NCBI RefSeq assembly: GCF_036567905.1
Contig: NZ_DATCTO010000049.1
Span: 1-36,249, forward strand
DNA length: 36,249 nucleotides
Origin: Candidatus Binatus sp.
GTDB lineage: Bacteria > Desulfobacterota > Binatia > Binatales > Binataceae
Reading direction: 5' to 3'
The notes below the pieces were generated by a model. It searched no databases. It was not told the origin of the DNA and saw only the letters and a list, made by a program, of their open reading frames with translations. Shown in pieces: positions 16,449-23,544 of the stretch. Position numbers and translations under genes: made by a program. Each line of letters opens with the position of its first letter. Positions within the stretch are counted from its first letter, which is position 1.

Positions 16449-17603
16449 CTAGTACGGGCGAGCAGCCTTGCCGATAATCTCGCGCGCGACCAGTGTCTTC
16501 ATGATCTGCGCGGTGCCGTCGCCGATCTCGAGTCCGATCACGTCGCGCAGTCGCTGCTGATGCGGCAGGTCGAGGCTGTAACCGAGATGCCCGTGGAGCA
16601 GAAGGCATTGATGCAAAACGTCGGCGGCCAGCTCGGGCGCGAGCCACTTGGCGCCGGCCGCGAGCCATCCGTGCGGCTCTCCGCGATCCTTGAGCCATAG
16701 CGCTTCGTAGCAGAGCAGACGCGCGGCGCGCAGCCGAACTGCTGCCTCTGCGAGCGGAAACGACACCCCCTCGAACCGTGCAAGCGGGGCGCCGAACGCC
16801 TGGCGCTCGGCGACGTAGGCGCAAGTCTCGTCGACGCTCTGCCCGGCCGCGCCGACGCACATCAGGCCAATCAACGAGCGGCTGAAATCGAATCCCTGCA
16901 TCACCTCGGCGAAACCCGCGCCTTCCGCGCCGAGGCGAGCGGCAGCGGGCACGCGGACGCCGTCAAAAAAGAGCTGGCCGCGGCCGATTGCGCGCGAGCC
17001 CAGATCGCGAAAGCGCGTGCGCGATACGCCCGGTGAGTCGAGGTCAACGTAAAATGCGCTCACGCCCCGAGCGGACTGATCCGCCGTGCCGGTTCGGGCC
17101 AGGACCAGGGCAGCGCCGGCCGATGATGAGAATGAGATGGAAGTTTTCTCGCCGCTCAAGACGTAGTTGTCGCCGTCGCGACGCGCTTGCATCATGAGAT
17201 GGGCGGCGTCGGAGCCGCCGCCGGGTTCGGTCACCGCCAGCGCCGCGATAATTTCGCCTCGGCAAATCGGAGGGAGAAACGCGGCCTGCTGACGCGCGTC
17301 GCCGCTGCGGGAGATTATTGCGGCGACGAGCGCCGCAAGCAGCATCACGTACGCGGCGTTGAAATCGCCGCGCGCGATTTCCTCGTGCGCGATTCCAAGC
17401 GACACATAATCGAGGCTGGTACCGCCGAGTTGCGCATCGACCATCGGCGCAAGCACTCCCAGCTCGCCGAGTTTCCTTACCAGCGCCGGCGGCAGGTCTT
17501 TGTCCGCGTCACGCGACGCATAATTGGGAAGCAGTTCGCGCCGCGCAAAGTCACGCAGCGTTTCCTGCAGCAGCTTCTGCTCGGCTGTGAGCGCAAACTC
17601 CAT
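16449..17603 (-). CDS. Acyl-CoA dehydrogenase with Asp at the catalytic-base position
   Basis: A 384-residue FAD-dependent acyl-CoA dehydrogenase forming the 2,3-double bond of an acyl-CoA. MEFALTAEQKLLQETLRDFAR starts the N-terminal helical domain. AVTEPGGGSDAAH and GEKTSISFSS belong to the flavin-binding middle domain. HGHLGYSLDLPHQQRLRDV and IGDGTAQIMK end the C-terminal domain. In the last motif Asp362 stands where medium-chain dehydrogenase has catalytic Glu376 (YEGT). Asp there is known from alicyclic acyl-CoA dehydrogenases acting on cyclohexane-carboxyl-CoA type substrates, so a cyclic substrate is possible. It follows the small lipoprotein by 11 bases and precedes the cobyrinate synthase by 47, all on the minus strand. 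No electron-transfer flavoprotein gene is in view. Confidence 0.92.
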   Translation of the reverse strand: MEFALTAEQKLLQETLRDFARRELLPNYASRDADKDLPPALVRKLGELGVLAPMVDAQLGGTSLDYVSLGIAHEEIARGDFNAAYVMLLAALVAAIISRSGDARQQAAFLPPICRGEIIAALAVTEPGGGSDAAHLMMQARRDGDNYVLSGEKTSISFSSSAGAALVLARTGTADQSARGVSAFYVDLDSPGVSRTRFRDLGSRAIGRGQLFFDGVRVPAAARLGAEGAGFAEVMQGFDFSRSLIGLMCVGAAGQSVDETCAYVAERQAFGAPLARFEGVSFPLAEAAVRLRAARLLCYEALWLKDRGEPHGWLAAGAKWLAPELAADVLHQCLLLHGHLGYSLDLPHQQRLRDVIGLEIGDGTAQIMKTLVAREIIGKAARPY

Positions 17604-17614
17604 CGTCGCAAGCC

Positions 17615-18034
17615 TCAGTTGGACGGCGCGTTCTGTGCCGGCGCCGTCACGGACTGCGGTGGCGCGCCCGACGGGCCGACATACTCGGGAAGACTCTCCA
17701 GCCCGCCGAGATGGAGGTTGGGGGCCGGCCGTTCGATCGATTCCTGGCTGTCGTCGGCGTCCATTTTGTCCTGGTTGTGTTGCATCACCTGCTTCTGCGC
17801 TTCATCGGGCGACAGGTTCGGCCGCATCCCCTGACTGTGCGCAAAGTCGGCGCGGCTGTTGGCGTCCATGTTGAGCCAGATCTGGCTGGCCTGTGCGCCG
17901 TTGCCGCGATTGAGCGCTTCGATAAATTTTTGCTGCTGCGTTTCCTGATTGGAATGGAACGGCCAGCATCCCGCGAGCGCAATTGCACACGCAGCAATTG
18001 ACAATGCGCCCCCGCGTTTGATTTTTGCTGACAT
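17615..18034 (-). CDS. Small lipoprotein of unknown function
   Basis: A 139-residue protein from ATG 18034 (MSAKIKRGGAL). An upstream extension in frame exists but would put 25 residues ahead of a good signal peptide. Lys and Arg, then a hydrophobic run and the lipobox IALAGC near residue 20 predict a lipid anchor. The mature part is hydrophilic and Gln/Asn/Asp-rich: QETQQQKFIEALNRGNGAQ, NMDANSRADFAHSQGM, then a Pro/Ala-rich tail. EALNRGNGAQASQIWLNM suggests a short TPR-like helical repeat, but only one is seen. No family is recognised. It is the first gene of the five-gene minus-strand run and diverges from the alcohol dehydrogenase; the 245-base gap between them must hold promoters for both. 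Confidence 0.75.
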   Translation of the reverse strand: MSAKIKRGGALSIAACAIALAGCWPFHSNQETQQQKFIEALNRGNGAQASQIWLNMDANSRADFAHSQGMRPNLSPDEAQKQVMQHNQDKMDADDSQESIERPAPNLHLGGLESLPEYVGPSGAPPQSVTAPAQNAPSN

Positions 18035-18279
18035 CAGTGCTGCCGCTCCGGCACCCGAAACGTCGCGAGCCTTCGCTATTGTGTACGCGACGAGACTGCG
18101 CACGTCCACCTGCCACGCGAGTCGAATAACGGAACGAGAAATCGCGGGAGCGGGGACTTTACGAGCGATGGAGCAACCCTGCTAGAGTAGTTGTAGCCGC
18201 GCCTGGACCGATCGTTCAAGCGGCGGCGCGGAACCGCACTGAAATCATTTCGATCGAGAAAGGATAAAGGAAAAGAATC

Positions 18280-19365
18280 ATGCGCGCTGCCGTAATGCGA
18301 GGCAAAAGACTCGTCGTCGATAACATTCCCACGCCGGTTCCTGGAGCGGGCGAGGCGCTGGTTAAAACGCTCGCGTGCGGAATATGCGGGTCCGATCTGC
18401 ACGCGCTCAAGCATGCCGAGAAGCTCGTCGAGGCGGCGCGAAAATCCGGAGCGCCGTTCGTGATGGATCTTACTCGCGACATCGTGATGGGTCACGAGTT
18501 CTGCGCGGAGGTGGTCGATTACGGGCCGCAGACGCAAAAACGATTGAAGCCGGGGACGCGCGTGTGTGCGATGCCGGTGCTGATCAAGGCTGGCGGCGTC
18601 GAGGCGGTCGGCTACTCGGACGAAAATCCAGGCGGCTACGGCGAAATGATGCGGCTGACGGAGTTTCTGCTGCTCGAGCTGCCCAACGGACTTTCCACGG
18701 AGCGCGCGGCGCTGACGGAACCGATGGCGGTGGGCTATCACGCGGTGCAGAAAGCGCGGCTGGAGCGAGATGACGCACCGCTGGTGATCGGATGCGGGCC
18801 GGTGGGTCTGGCGGTGATTGCGGCGCTCAAGCTCGGCGGCGTTCATCCGATCGTGGCGGCAGATTTTTCGCCGCTACGGCGCAGACTGGCGCGGCAGATG
18901 GGCGCAGACTTCGTCGTCGATCCAAAAGAGAAGTCACCGTACGAGAGCTGGCGGGAGATGGCTGCGTACAGCGATCCCGCGAAGGCGCCGATGCTGCCGC
19001 CGTGGATGCCGGGACCGGCGCTCAGGCCCGCGGTGATCTTCGAATGCGTGGGGGTGCCGGGCGTGATCGAATCGATCATGTTGGCGGCGCCCGGCAATGC
19101 GCGGATCGTGGTGGTGGGGGTATGCATGGAGCGGGACCAGATCGAGCCGTTCACGGGGATCAGCAAAGAGCTCAATATCCAGTTCGTGCTCGGCTATTCG
19201 CCCGAAGAGTTCGCGGCGACGCTGAGCCATCTAGCCGAGGGACGGATCAACGGCGACCCGATGATCACGGGCAAGGTTGGCGTGGAAGGAGTGGCGAAGG
19301 CGTTCGAGGACCTCGCGTCACCGGAGACGCACGCGAAAATCCTGGTCGAGCCGTGGCATAGCTGA
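18280..19365 (+). CDS. Zinc-binding medium-chain alcohol dehydrogenase, structural zinc lobe absent
   Basis: A 361-residue MDR-family oxidoreductase that would oxidise an alcohol with NAD(P). CGICGSDLH (33-41) and GHEFCAEVV (71-79) provide catalytic-zinc ligands Cys36 and His72, with Glu147 in TEPMAVGYHA as the usual third. The Rossmann motif is VIGCGPVGLAVIAA (169-182), and Asp195 at the end of the second strand suggests NAD preference. The four closely spaced Cys of the structural zinc lobe (around residues 90-115) are missing, replaced by a Gly-rich stretch. AAGGATAAAGGAAAAG before ATG 18280 is a strong ribosome site. It stands alone: divergent from the small lipoprotein and convergent with the gene ending at 19393. 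Substrate is unknown. Confidence 0.9.
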   Translation: MRAAVMRGKRLVVDNIPTPVPGAGEALVKTLACGICGSDLHALKHAEKLVEAARKSGAPFVMDLTRDIVMGHEFCAEVVDYGPQTQKRLKPGTRVCAMPVLIKAGGVEAVGYSDENPGGYGEMMRLTEFLLLELPNGLSTERAALTEPMAVGYHAVQKARLERDDAPLVIGCGPVGLAVIAALKLGGVHPIVAADFSPLRRRLARQMGADFVVDPKEKSPYESWREMAAYSDPAKAPMLPPWMPGPALRPAVIFECVGVPGVIESIMLAAPGNARIVVVGVCMERDQIEPFTGISKELNIQFVLGYSPEEFAATLSHLAEGRINGDPMITGKVGVEGVAKAFEDLASPETHAKILVEPWHS

Positions 19366-19392
19366 GAAACCGGGCGGCGGCGAGCACGCGCT

Positions 19393-20556
19393 TCAGTGAA
19401 ACAGGCGGTGCGAGGCTAGATCGGCGCCCGCGCGCATCGCGCGCAACTTTTCCCAGACGATTTCCTCGGCGACTTCGCCGAGTCCGGCGGAAGTCTCGAA
19501 GCCGCAGTCGGTCCCCGCCATCACGCGGCGCGGATCACCGATCGCATTGGCGGCGCGCTCGAGGCGGTCAGCGACAACCTCGTAGTGTTCGACGTAGTTG
19601 GTCTTGGTATCGATGACGCCGGTGACCAGGTTCATGTGATCGGGAAGCGGGAATTCCTTGAAGCAGCGATATTCGTGCTGATGGCGCGGATTGGCGGCTT
19701 CCAACACGAGAGCGCCGACGTTGGCGCGGTAGAGCAGCGGCAGAATCTGGGCAAGCGGGACATCAAGATCATGCGGCGCCTGGTAGTTTCCCCAGCATAC
19801 GTGCATGCGGACGCGATCGGGCGCGATTCCATGCAGAGCGCGATTCATCGCGGTGATGTTCAGTTCGACGTACTCGAGGAAATCAGTGAGCGGACGGTCG
19901 GCGTACGAGGTGTGCCGCTCCATCGCGAGGTCCGGGCAATCGACCTGCAGAACGAATCCCTTCGATACTATGTACTCATACTCAGTATGTAGTGCTTTGG
20001 CGACTGCGATTACATACTTTTCATAGTTCTCGTAATACTCATTGAGCATCGCCGACGCGATTATTCCCGGCGACGGGGCGGTCATGAACGGCTCGGCGAA
20101 TTTCCCGGGCTGATCGGCGAGGATACGCAGGGTGTCGGCGCATTCAAGATCGACGGTGGCGCAGTCGCGGTACTCGATCTCGCCAATCGCCTTCGGCGCG
20201 TGCAGCAGATCTACCATCGAGCGCTGAAACATCGGCGCTATCAGCTTGCGGAAGCTCTGGTAGCGGACGAGATCGCGCATGATGGGCCGTTCGCTTCGTC
20301 CGCCAAAGCCGGTCATTCGATGCTGCACATAGGTGAAGAAGCTCTCGCGTGACTGCTCGCCGTTGTTGCCGACGTCGATTCCCGCTTCGAGTTGTTTCTG
20401 TACAACATAGCGGGTGGATTCTTCGATCTCACGGAGCATCGAGGCGCGGTCCACGTCTTCACCGCGACTACTCTTCACCAGCATCGCGATCAGGCTTTCC
20501 CGCCGCGGCAGGCTGCCGGCGTGCGTGGTTAGAATACGGCCCTCGCTCCGAAGCAT
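19393..20556 (-). CDS. MetE C-terminal-like zinc methyltransferase (cobalamin-independent methionine synthase family)
   Basis: A 387-residue single-domain protein of the UROD/MetE-like superfamily. RILTTHAGSLPRRESL at the N-terminus is characteristic. Zinc ligands can be placed at His252 and Cys254 (MHVCWGNY), Glu286 (VLEAANP) and Cys351 (AGTDCGFET). These match His641, Cys643, Glu665 and Cys726 of E. coli MetE. The N-terminal folate-binding half of MetE is missing, so the methyl donor is probably not methyl-tetrahydrofolate triglutamate. Relatives act in methyl or epoxide-thiol transfer in degradation pathways. GGGAGGAACT precedes ATG 20556, and an unusual A/G-rich repeat lies just upstream of that. 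Confidence 0.85.
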   Translation of the reverse strand: MLRSEGRILTTHAGSLPRRESLIAMLVKSSRGEDVDRASMLREIEESTRYVVQKQLEAGIDVGNNGEQSRESFFTYVQHRMTGFGGRSERPIMRDLVRYQSFRKLIAPMFQRSMVDLLHAPKAIGEIEYRDCATVDLECADTLRILADQPGKFAEPFMTAPSPGIIASAMLNEYYENYEKYVIAVAKALHTEYEYIVSKGFVLQVDCPDLAMERHTSYADRPLTDFLEYVELNITAMNRALHGIAPDRVRMHVCWGNYQAPHDLDVPLAQILPLLYRANVGALVLEAANPRHQHEYRCFKEFPLPDHMNLVTGVIDTKTNYVEHYEVVADRLERAANAIGDPRRVMAGTDCGFETSAGLGEVAEEIVWEKLRAMRAGADLASHRLFH

Positions 20557-20573
20557 AGTAGTTCCTCCCGGCC

Positions 20574-20620
20574 TTTTTCACTTTTTCATTTTTTCACTTT
20601 TTTACTTTTTCACTTTTCAC
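20574..20620. repeat. Degenerate tandem repeat of an octamer, A/G-rich on the minus strand
   Basis: About six degenerate copies of TTTTTCAC on the plus strand (GTGAAAAA on the minus strand) run almost without interruption for 47 bases. One strand is nearly all pyrimidine. The tract lies between two divergent genes, and its near end is about 18 bases from the MetE-like start codon. In this GC-rich region it is the most compositionally extreme stretch. It may be in the mRNA leader of the MetE-like gene, and its length could vary by slippage. Confidence 0.8.
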
Positions 20621-20767
20621 TGGTTTGCGCTGCCAACATAGCACGCCGTGCACCGACTCCAGCAGCAGACCACTGGCGTGGACGACTCATTGGAAGATCA
20701 CGAGCGACGGTGCCACAATCGCGGAGAAGCCGGGGGTCGCGGCGATACCCTTGCAAGGAGTCTGAAG

Positions 20768-21496
20768 ATGCCAACGTTCAAGCGCGCCGATGTATCGATA
20801 TACTACGAGGAGTACGGCACAGGGTATCCGATTCTGCTATTTGCGCCCGGTGGGATGCGCTCGAGTATCGAGTTCTGGGGCAACAGCCCGTTCGATCCGA
20901 CCAAAGAATTCGCGGCTAACTTCCGCGTGATCGCGATGGACCAGCGCAACGCCGGCAAGTCGGCCGGGCCGATCAGCGCTGATGATGGATGGGACACTTA
21001 CACGGGCGATCATATTGCGCTGCTCGATCAGCTTGGGATTAAGCAATGCCACGTGATGGGCGGATGCATCGGATCGTCGTACTGCCTGGGACTGATCAAA
21101 GCTGCGCCGCTACGGGTCAGCGCCGCGATTCTGCAGAATCCGATCGGACTCAGCCAGCGCAATCGCGAGATGTTCTTCGCGATGTTCGACGGATGGGCGC
21201 AGGCGCTGAAGGCGCAACGTCCAAAGCTTGACGACCGAGCACTGCGGCAGTTCCGCGACCGGATGTACGGCGGTGATTTCGTGTTCAACGTTTCGCGCGA
21301 ATTTGTGCGCTCGTGCAAAACGCCGATGCTGATTCTTTGCGGCAACGACGACTATCATCCGACGGAAACCTCGAAGGAAATCGCCGCGCTCGCACCGAAC
21401 GCCGAACTTATCGACAATTGGAAGACGCCCGACGTGATTGGCGCGACCGTGAAGCGCGCGCGGGAATTCCTGATCTCGCACACGCCGAAGAGTTAA
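20768..21496 (+). CDS. Alpha/beta hydrolase with cysteine nucleophile
   Basis: A 242-residue alpha/beta hydrolase fold protein. ATG 20768 is chosen for AAGGAG seven bases upstream; the frame is open 40 codons further but without protein-like sequence. FAPGGMRSSIEFW is the oxyanion region. VIAMDQRNAGKS is the conserved strand-turn. The nucleophile elbow is VMGGCIGSSY with Cys100 in place of Ser. GNDDYHPTETSKEIA holds the likely acid Asp194 or Asp195. The usual C-terminal His (near IDNWKTPD) is not seen; the only His in the region is His197. Dienelactone hydrolases also use Cys, but their His is kept. Function is unknown. Its stop codon overlaps the recD stop by two bases on the other strand. 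Confidence 0.85.
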   Translation: MPTFKRADVSIYYEEYGTGYPILLFAPGGMRSSIEFWGNSPFDPTKEFAANFRVIAMDQRNAGKSAGPISADDGWDTYTGDHIALLDQLGIKQCHVMGGCIGSSYCLGLIKAAPLRVSAAILQNPIGLSQRNREMFFAMFDGWAQALKAQRPKLDDRALRQFRDRMYGGDFVFNVSREFVRSCKTPMLILCGNDDYHPTETSKEIAALAPNAELIDNWKTPDVIGATVKRAREFLISHTPKS

Positions 21497-23544
21497 CCGG
21501 CAAGCGCCAGTTTGATCCGATCGGCGAGTCCGGAGAATCGCTCGACGCGAGAGGCGATTGCATGGTTGAGCGTCGATTCGTCGCCGACGATGACGACCGA
21601 GGTTCGGCTGCGACTGACGGCGGTGTAGATGAGCTCGCGGGTCAAAACCGCGACGGGTTTCTCGGGAAGAACGATGGCGATCGAATCGAACTCGGAGCCC
21701 TGCGCCTTGTGCACCGTCATCGCGTAGCTGAGCTCGACGAATTCGCGTAGTGCCTCGAATCGGAATGCGACGAAGTTGTCGCCACGCGGAAATATCGCCA
21801 TCGGGGCTTGCGAGCCGTTGCGGCGTCGGACCCACAGTCTGATACCATTGTCGCCGTTGAAGAGTCCGCGTTCGTAGTCGTTGCGCAGCACGATCAGCGG
21901 CTCGCCAACCACCAATGGGGCGCGCTCTGCCACGACGCCCGCGGATTCGGCGGCGCGCGAATGAAGACGTGCGTTTATTCGGTCGGCGCCGGTCTCGAAA
22001 ACGCGCGTCACGCACAAGATGCGTGATTTTCCGGCGTGCGTGAACAGGGACCGCAATCGCTCGCAGTCGGCGTCATCGAAACGGCCGTCGCGTTCGACGT
22101 ATTCATGCGCAAGCAATTCCGCGATTTCCGGCCCGCCGCGCACTCGATCGAGGTACCAGCGATCCAGAAACGGGCCGAGTTCGCGCGACGCGGTTGTAAT
22201 AAATTCGACGCCGGCGAATGTGAGTTCCTCCGGTGATGAGCGCCGCGCCACAATCGGAGTATTCGATTCGTCGATTGAATTCAGGAGCTTGGCATCGCCG
22301 TCGTTAATCGAACGGGCCGCGCGCAGAATGGATCGGCCGGCGCTGCTTTCGCTGTTCATCCGATGATTCACTTCGAGCCGCATCGATGCCGTGGTGAGCG
22401 GACCGACATCGTCCCCGGCAGACCCGACGAGATCGCGGAACACTGAACCGGCGGCGACCGACGGCAACTGGTTCGCATCGCCGAGCAGGATCAGCCGCGC
22501 TCCGGGCGCAATCGCGTTCGTCAGTCGTTCCATCAAGGTGACGTCGAGCATCGAACCTTCGTCGACGATCACCACCTTTGCGGAGAGCGGGTTGTTGCGA
22601 TGGTGGCGGAAGCGGCCGGAATCGGGCGAGTAACCGAGCATGCGATGAATCGTCGCGGGCTCGAGATGCGCATCAAGGAGCGCCTGGTCTACGCTGTCGA
22701 GCTGTTCTATTCGCGTGAGCGACTCGCCGATGCACTCGCCCATCCGATAGGCGGCTTTCCCGGTCGGGGCCGCCAGGGCAATCTGGGAGGGATCGACGCC
22801 GAGCCGCACCATCAGACGCATGATCGCAACGATAATCGAAGTCTTACCGGTGCCCGGACCACCTGAAACAACTGTTAGTCCCGTGCGCGCCGAAGCGGCA
22901 ACGACGTTGCACTGTTCATCAGACATCACAATCTGTTTGCCCTGCACAATAACGGGGCGAGCAATCACACTCTGAAGCGCGCGACTGAGTTTCTCCGCGT
23001 CCGCTTGCGCTTGCGTATCGGTAGTCAATAGCGCGGCAAGTCTAATAGCCAGTTCACGCTCGCAGTGATAAATCCGGTGATGAACTATATAAGGCGCTAA
23101 ATATAATAAGGGCTTGTATTCATCCTCCCGCCGACCGACCACCGCTGATGCGCGGTCGGATTGTATAAGGGCTTCGATCGAAGTGGCGATCGTAGCGATG
23201 GCGTCGTCGCCAAAGCCATTGGCGCAGAGCGAACCGAGCACGCTCCGCATAGGCGCTTGCGAAAGCGGACCAGCGACCGGGAAGCGGGTGCTTCCGTCCT
23301 GAAGCGCCACCAGCGAAACGAGGATGAGCACGATGAGCGCGATTCGGTCTTCGTCTTTCAGAGCCGGTTCAAGGGCCGCGAGCTCAGCCGCCAAGTGAAC
23401 CGACTCGGGCGCAAGATTAAGTCCGGACACCGAGACTTCGAGCGCGCGCATGCGAGCGTTGAACGCGGAACGGCCACCGCCGCGGGCTGAATCAAAGCGT
23501 CGCCACGCGGTATCCATTCCGAGTAATGAGTATTTCTCTTTCAC
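21493..23544 (-). CDS. recD: Exodeoxyribonuclease V alpha subunit RecD
   Basis: A 683-residue SF1B helicase, the 5'-3' motor of the RecBCD end-processing complex. Walker A is GGPGTGKTSI (228-237). The DEAD-type motif VIVDEGSMLD follows, then LGDANQLPSV. The C-terminal UvrD_C_2 part has SYAMTVHKAQGSEFDSI and YTAVSRSRTSVVIVG. The start is GTG 23544, overlapping the recB stop by four bases (GTGA); the next in-frame ATG is at 23517 and would lose the overlap. The N-terminal 200 residues are the RecD-specific domain. It is the last gene of recC-recB-recD. The gene ends converging with the alpha/beta hydrolase. Confidence 0.95.
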   Translation of the reverse strand: MKEKYSLLGMDTAWRRFDSARGGGRSAFNARMRALEVSVSGLNLAPESVHLAAELAALEPALKDEDRIALIVLILVSLVALQDGSTRFPVAGPLSQAPMRSVLGSLCANGFGDDAIATIATSIEALIQSDRASAVVGRREDEYKPLLYLAPYIVHHRIYHCERELAIRLAALLTTDTQAQADAEKLSRALQSVIARPVIVQGKQIVMSDEQCNVVAASARTGLTVVSGGPGTGKTSIIVAIMRLMVRLGVDPSQIALAAPTGKAAYRMGECIGESLTRIEQLDSVDQALLDAHLEPATIHRMLGYSPDSGRFRHHRNNPLSAKVVIVDEGSMLDVTLMERLTNAIAPGARLILLGDANQLPSVAAGSVFRDLVGSAGDDVGPLTTASMRLEVNHRMNSESSAGRSILRAARSINDGDAKLLNSIDESNTPIVARRSSPEELTFAGVEFITTASRELGPFLDRWYLDRVRGGPEIAELLAHEYVERDGRFDDADCERLRSLFTHAGKSRILCVTRVFETGADRINARLHSRAAESAGVVAERAPLVVGEPLIVLRNDYERGLFNGDNGIRLWVRRRNGSQAPMAIFPRGDNFVAFRFEALREFVELSYAMTVHKAQGSEFDSIAIVLPEKPVAVLTRELIYTAVSRSRTSVVIVGDESTLNHAIASRVERFSGLADRIKLALAG

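Noticed and set aside
16402..16860. N-terminal extension of the cobyrinate synthase frame
   Set aside because: It lies antisense-free but in another frame of the acyl-CoA dehydrogenase gene on the same strand, and is Arg-rich without homology.
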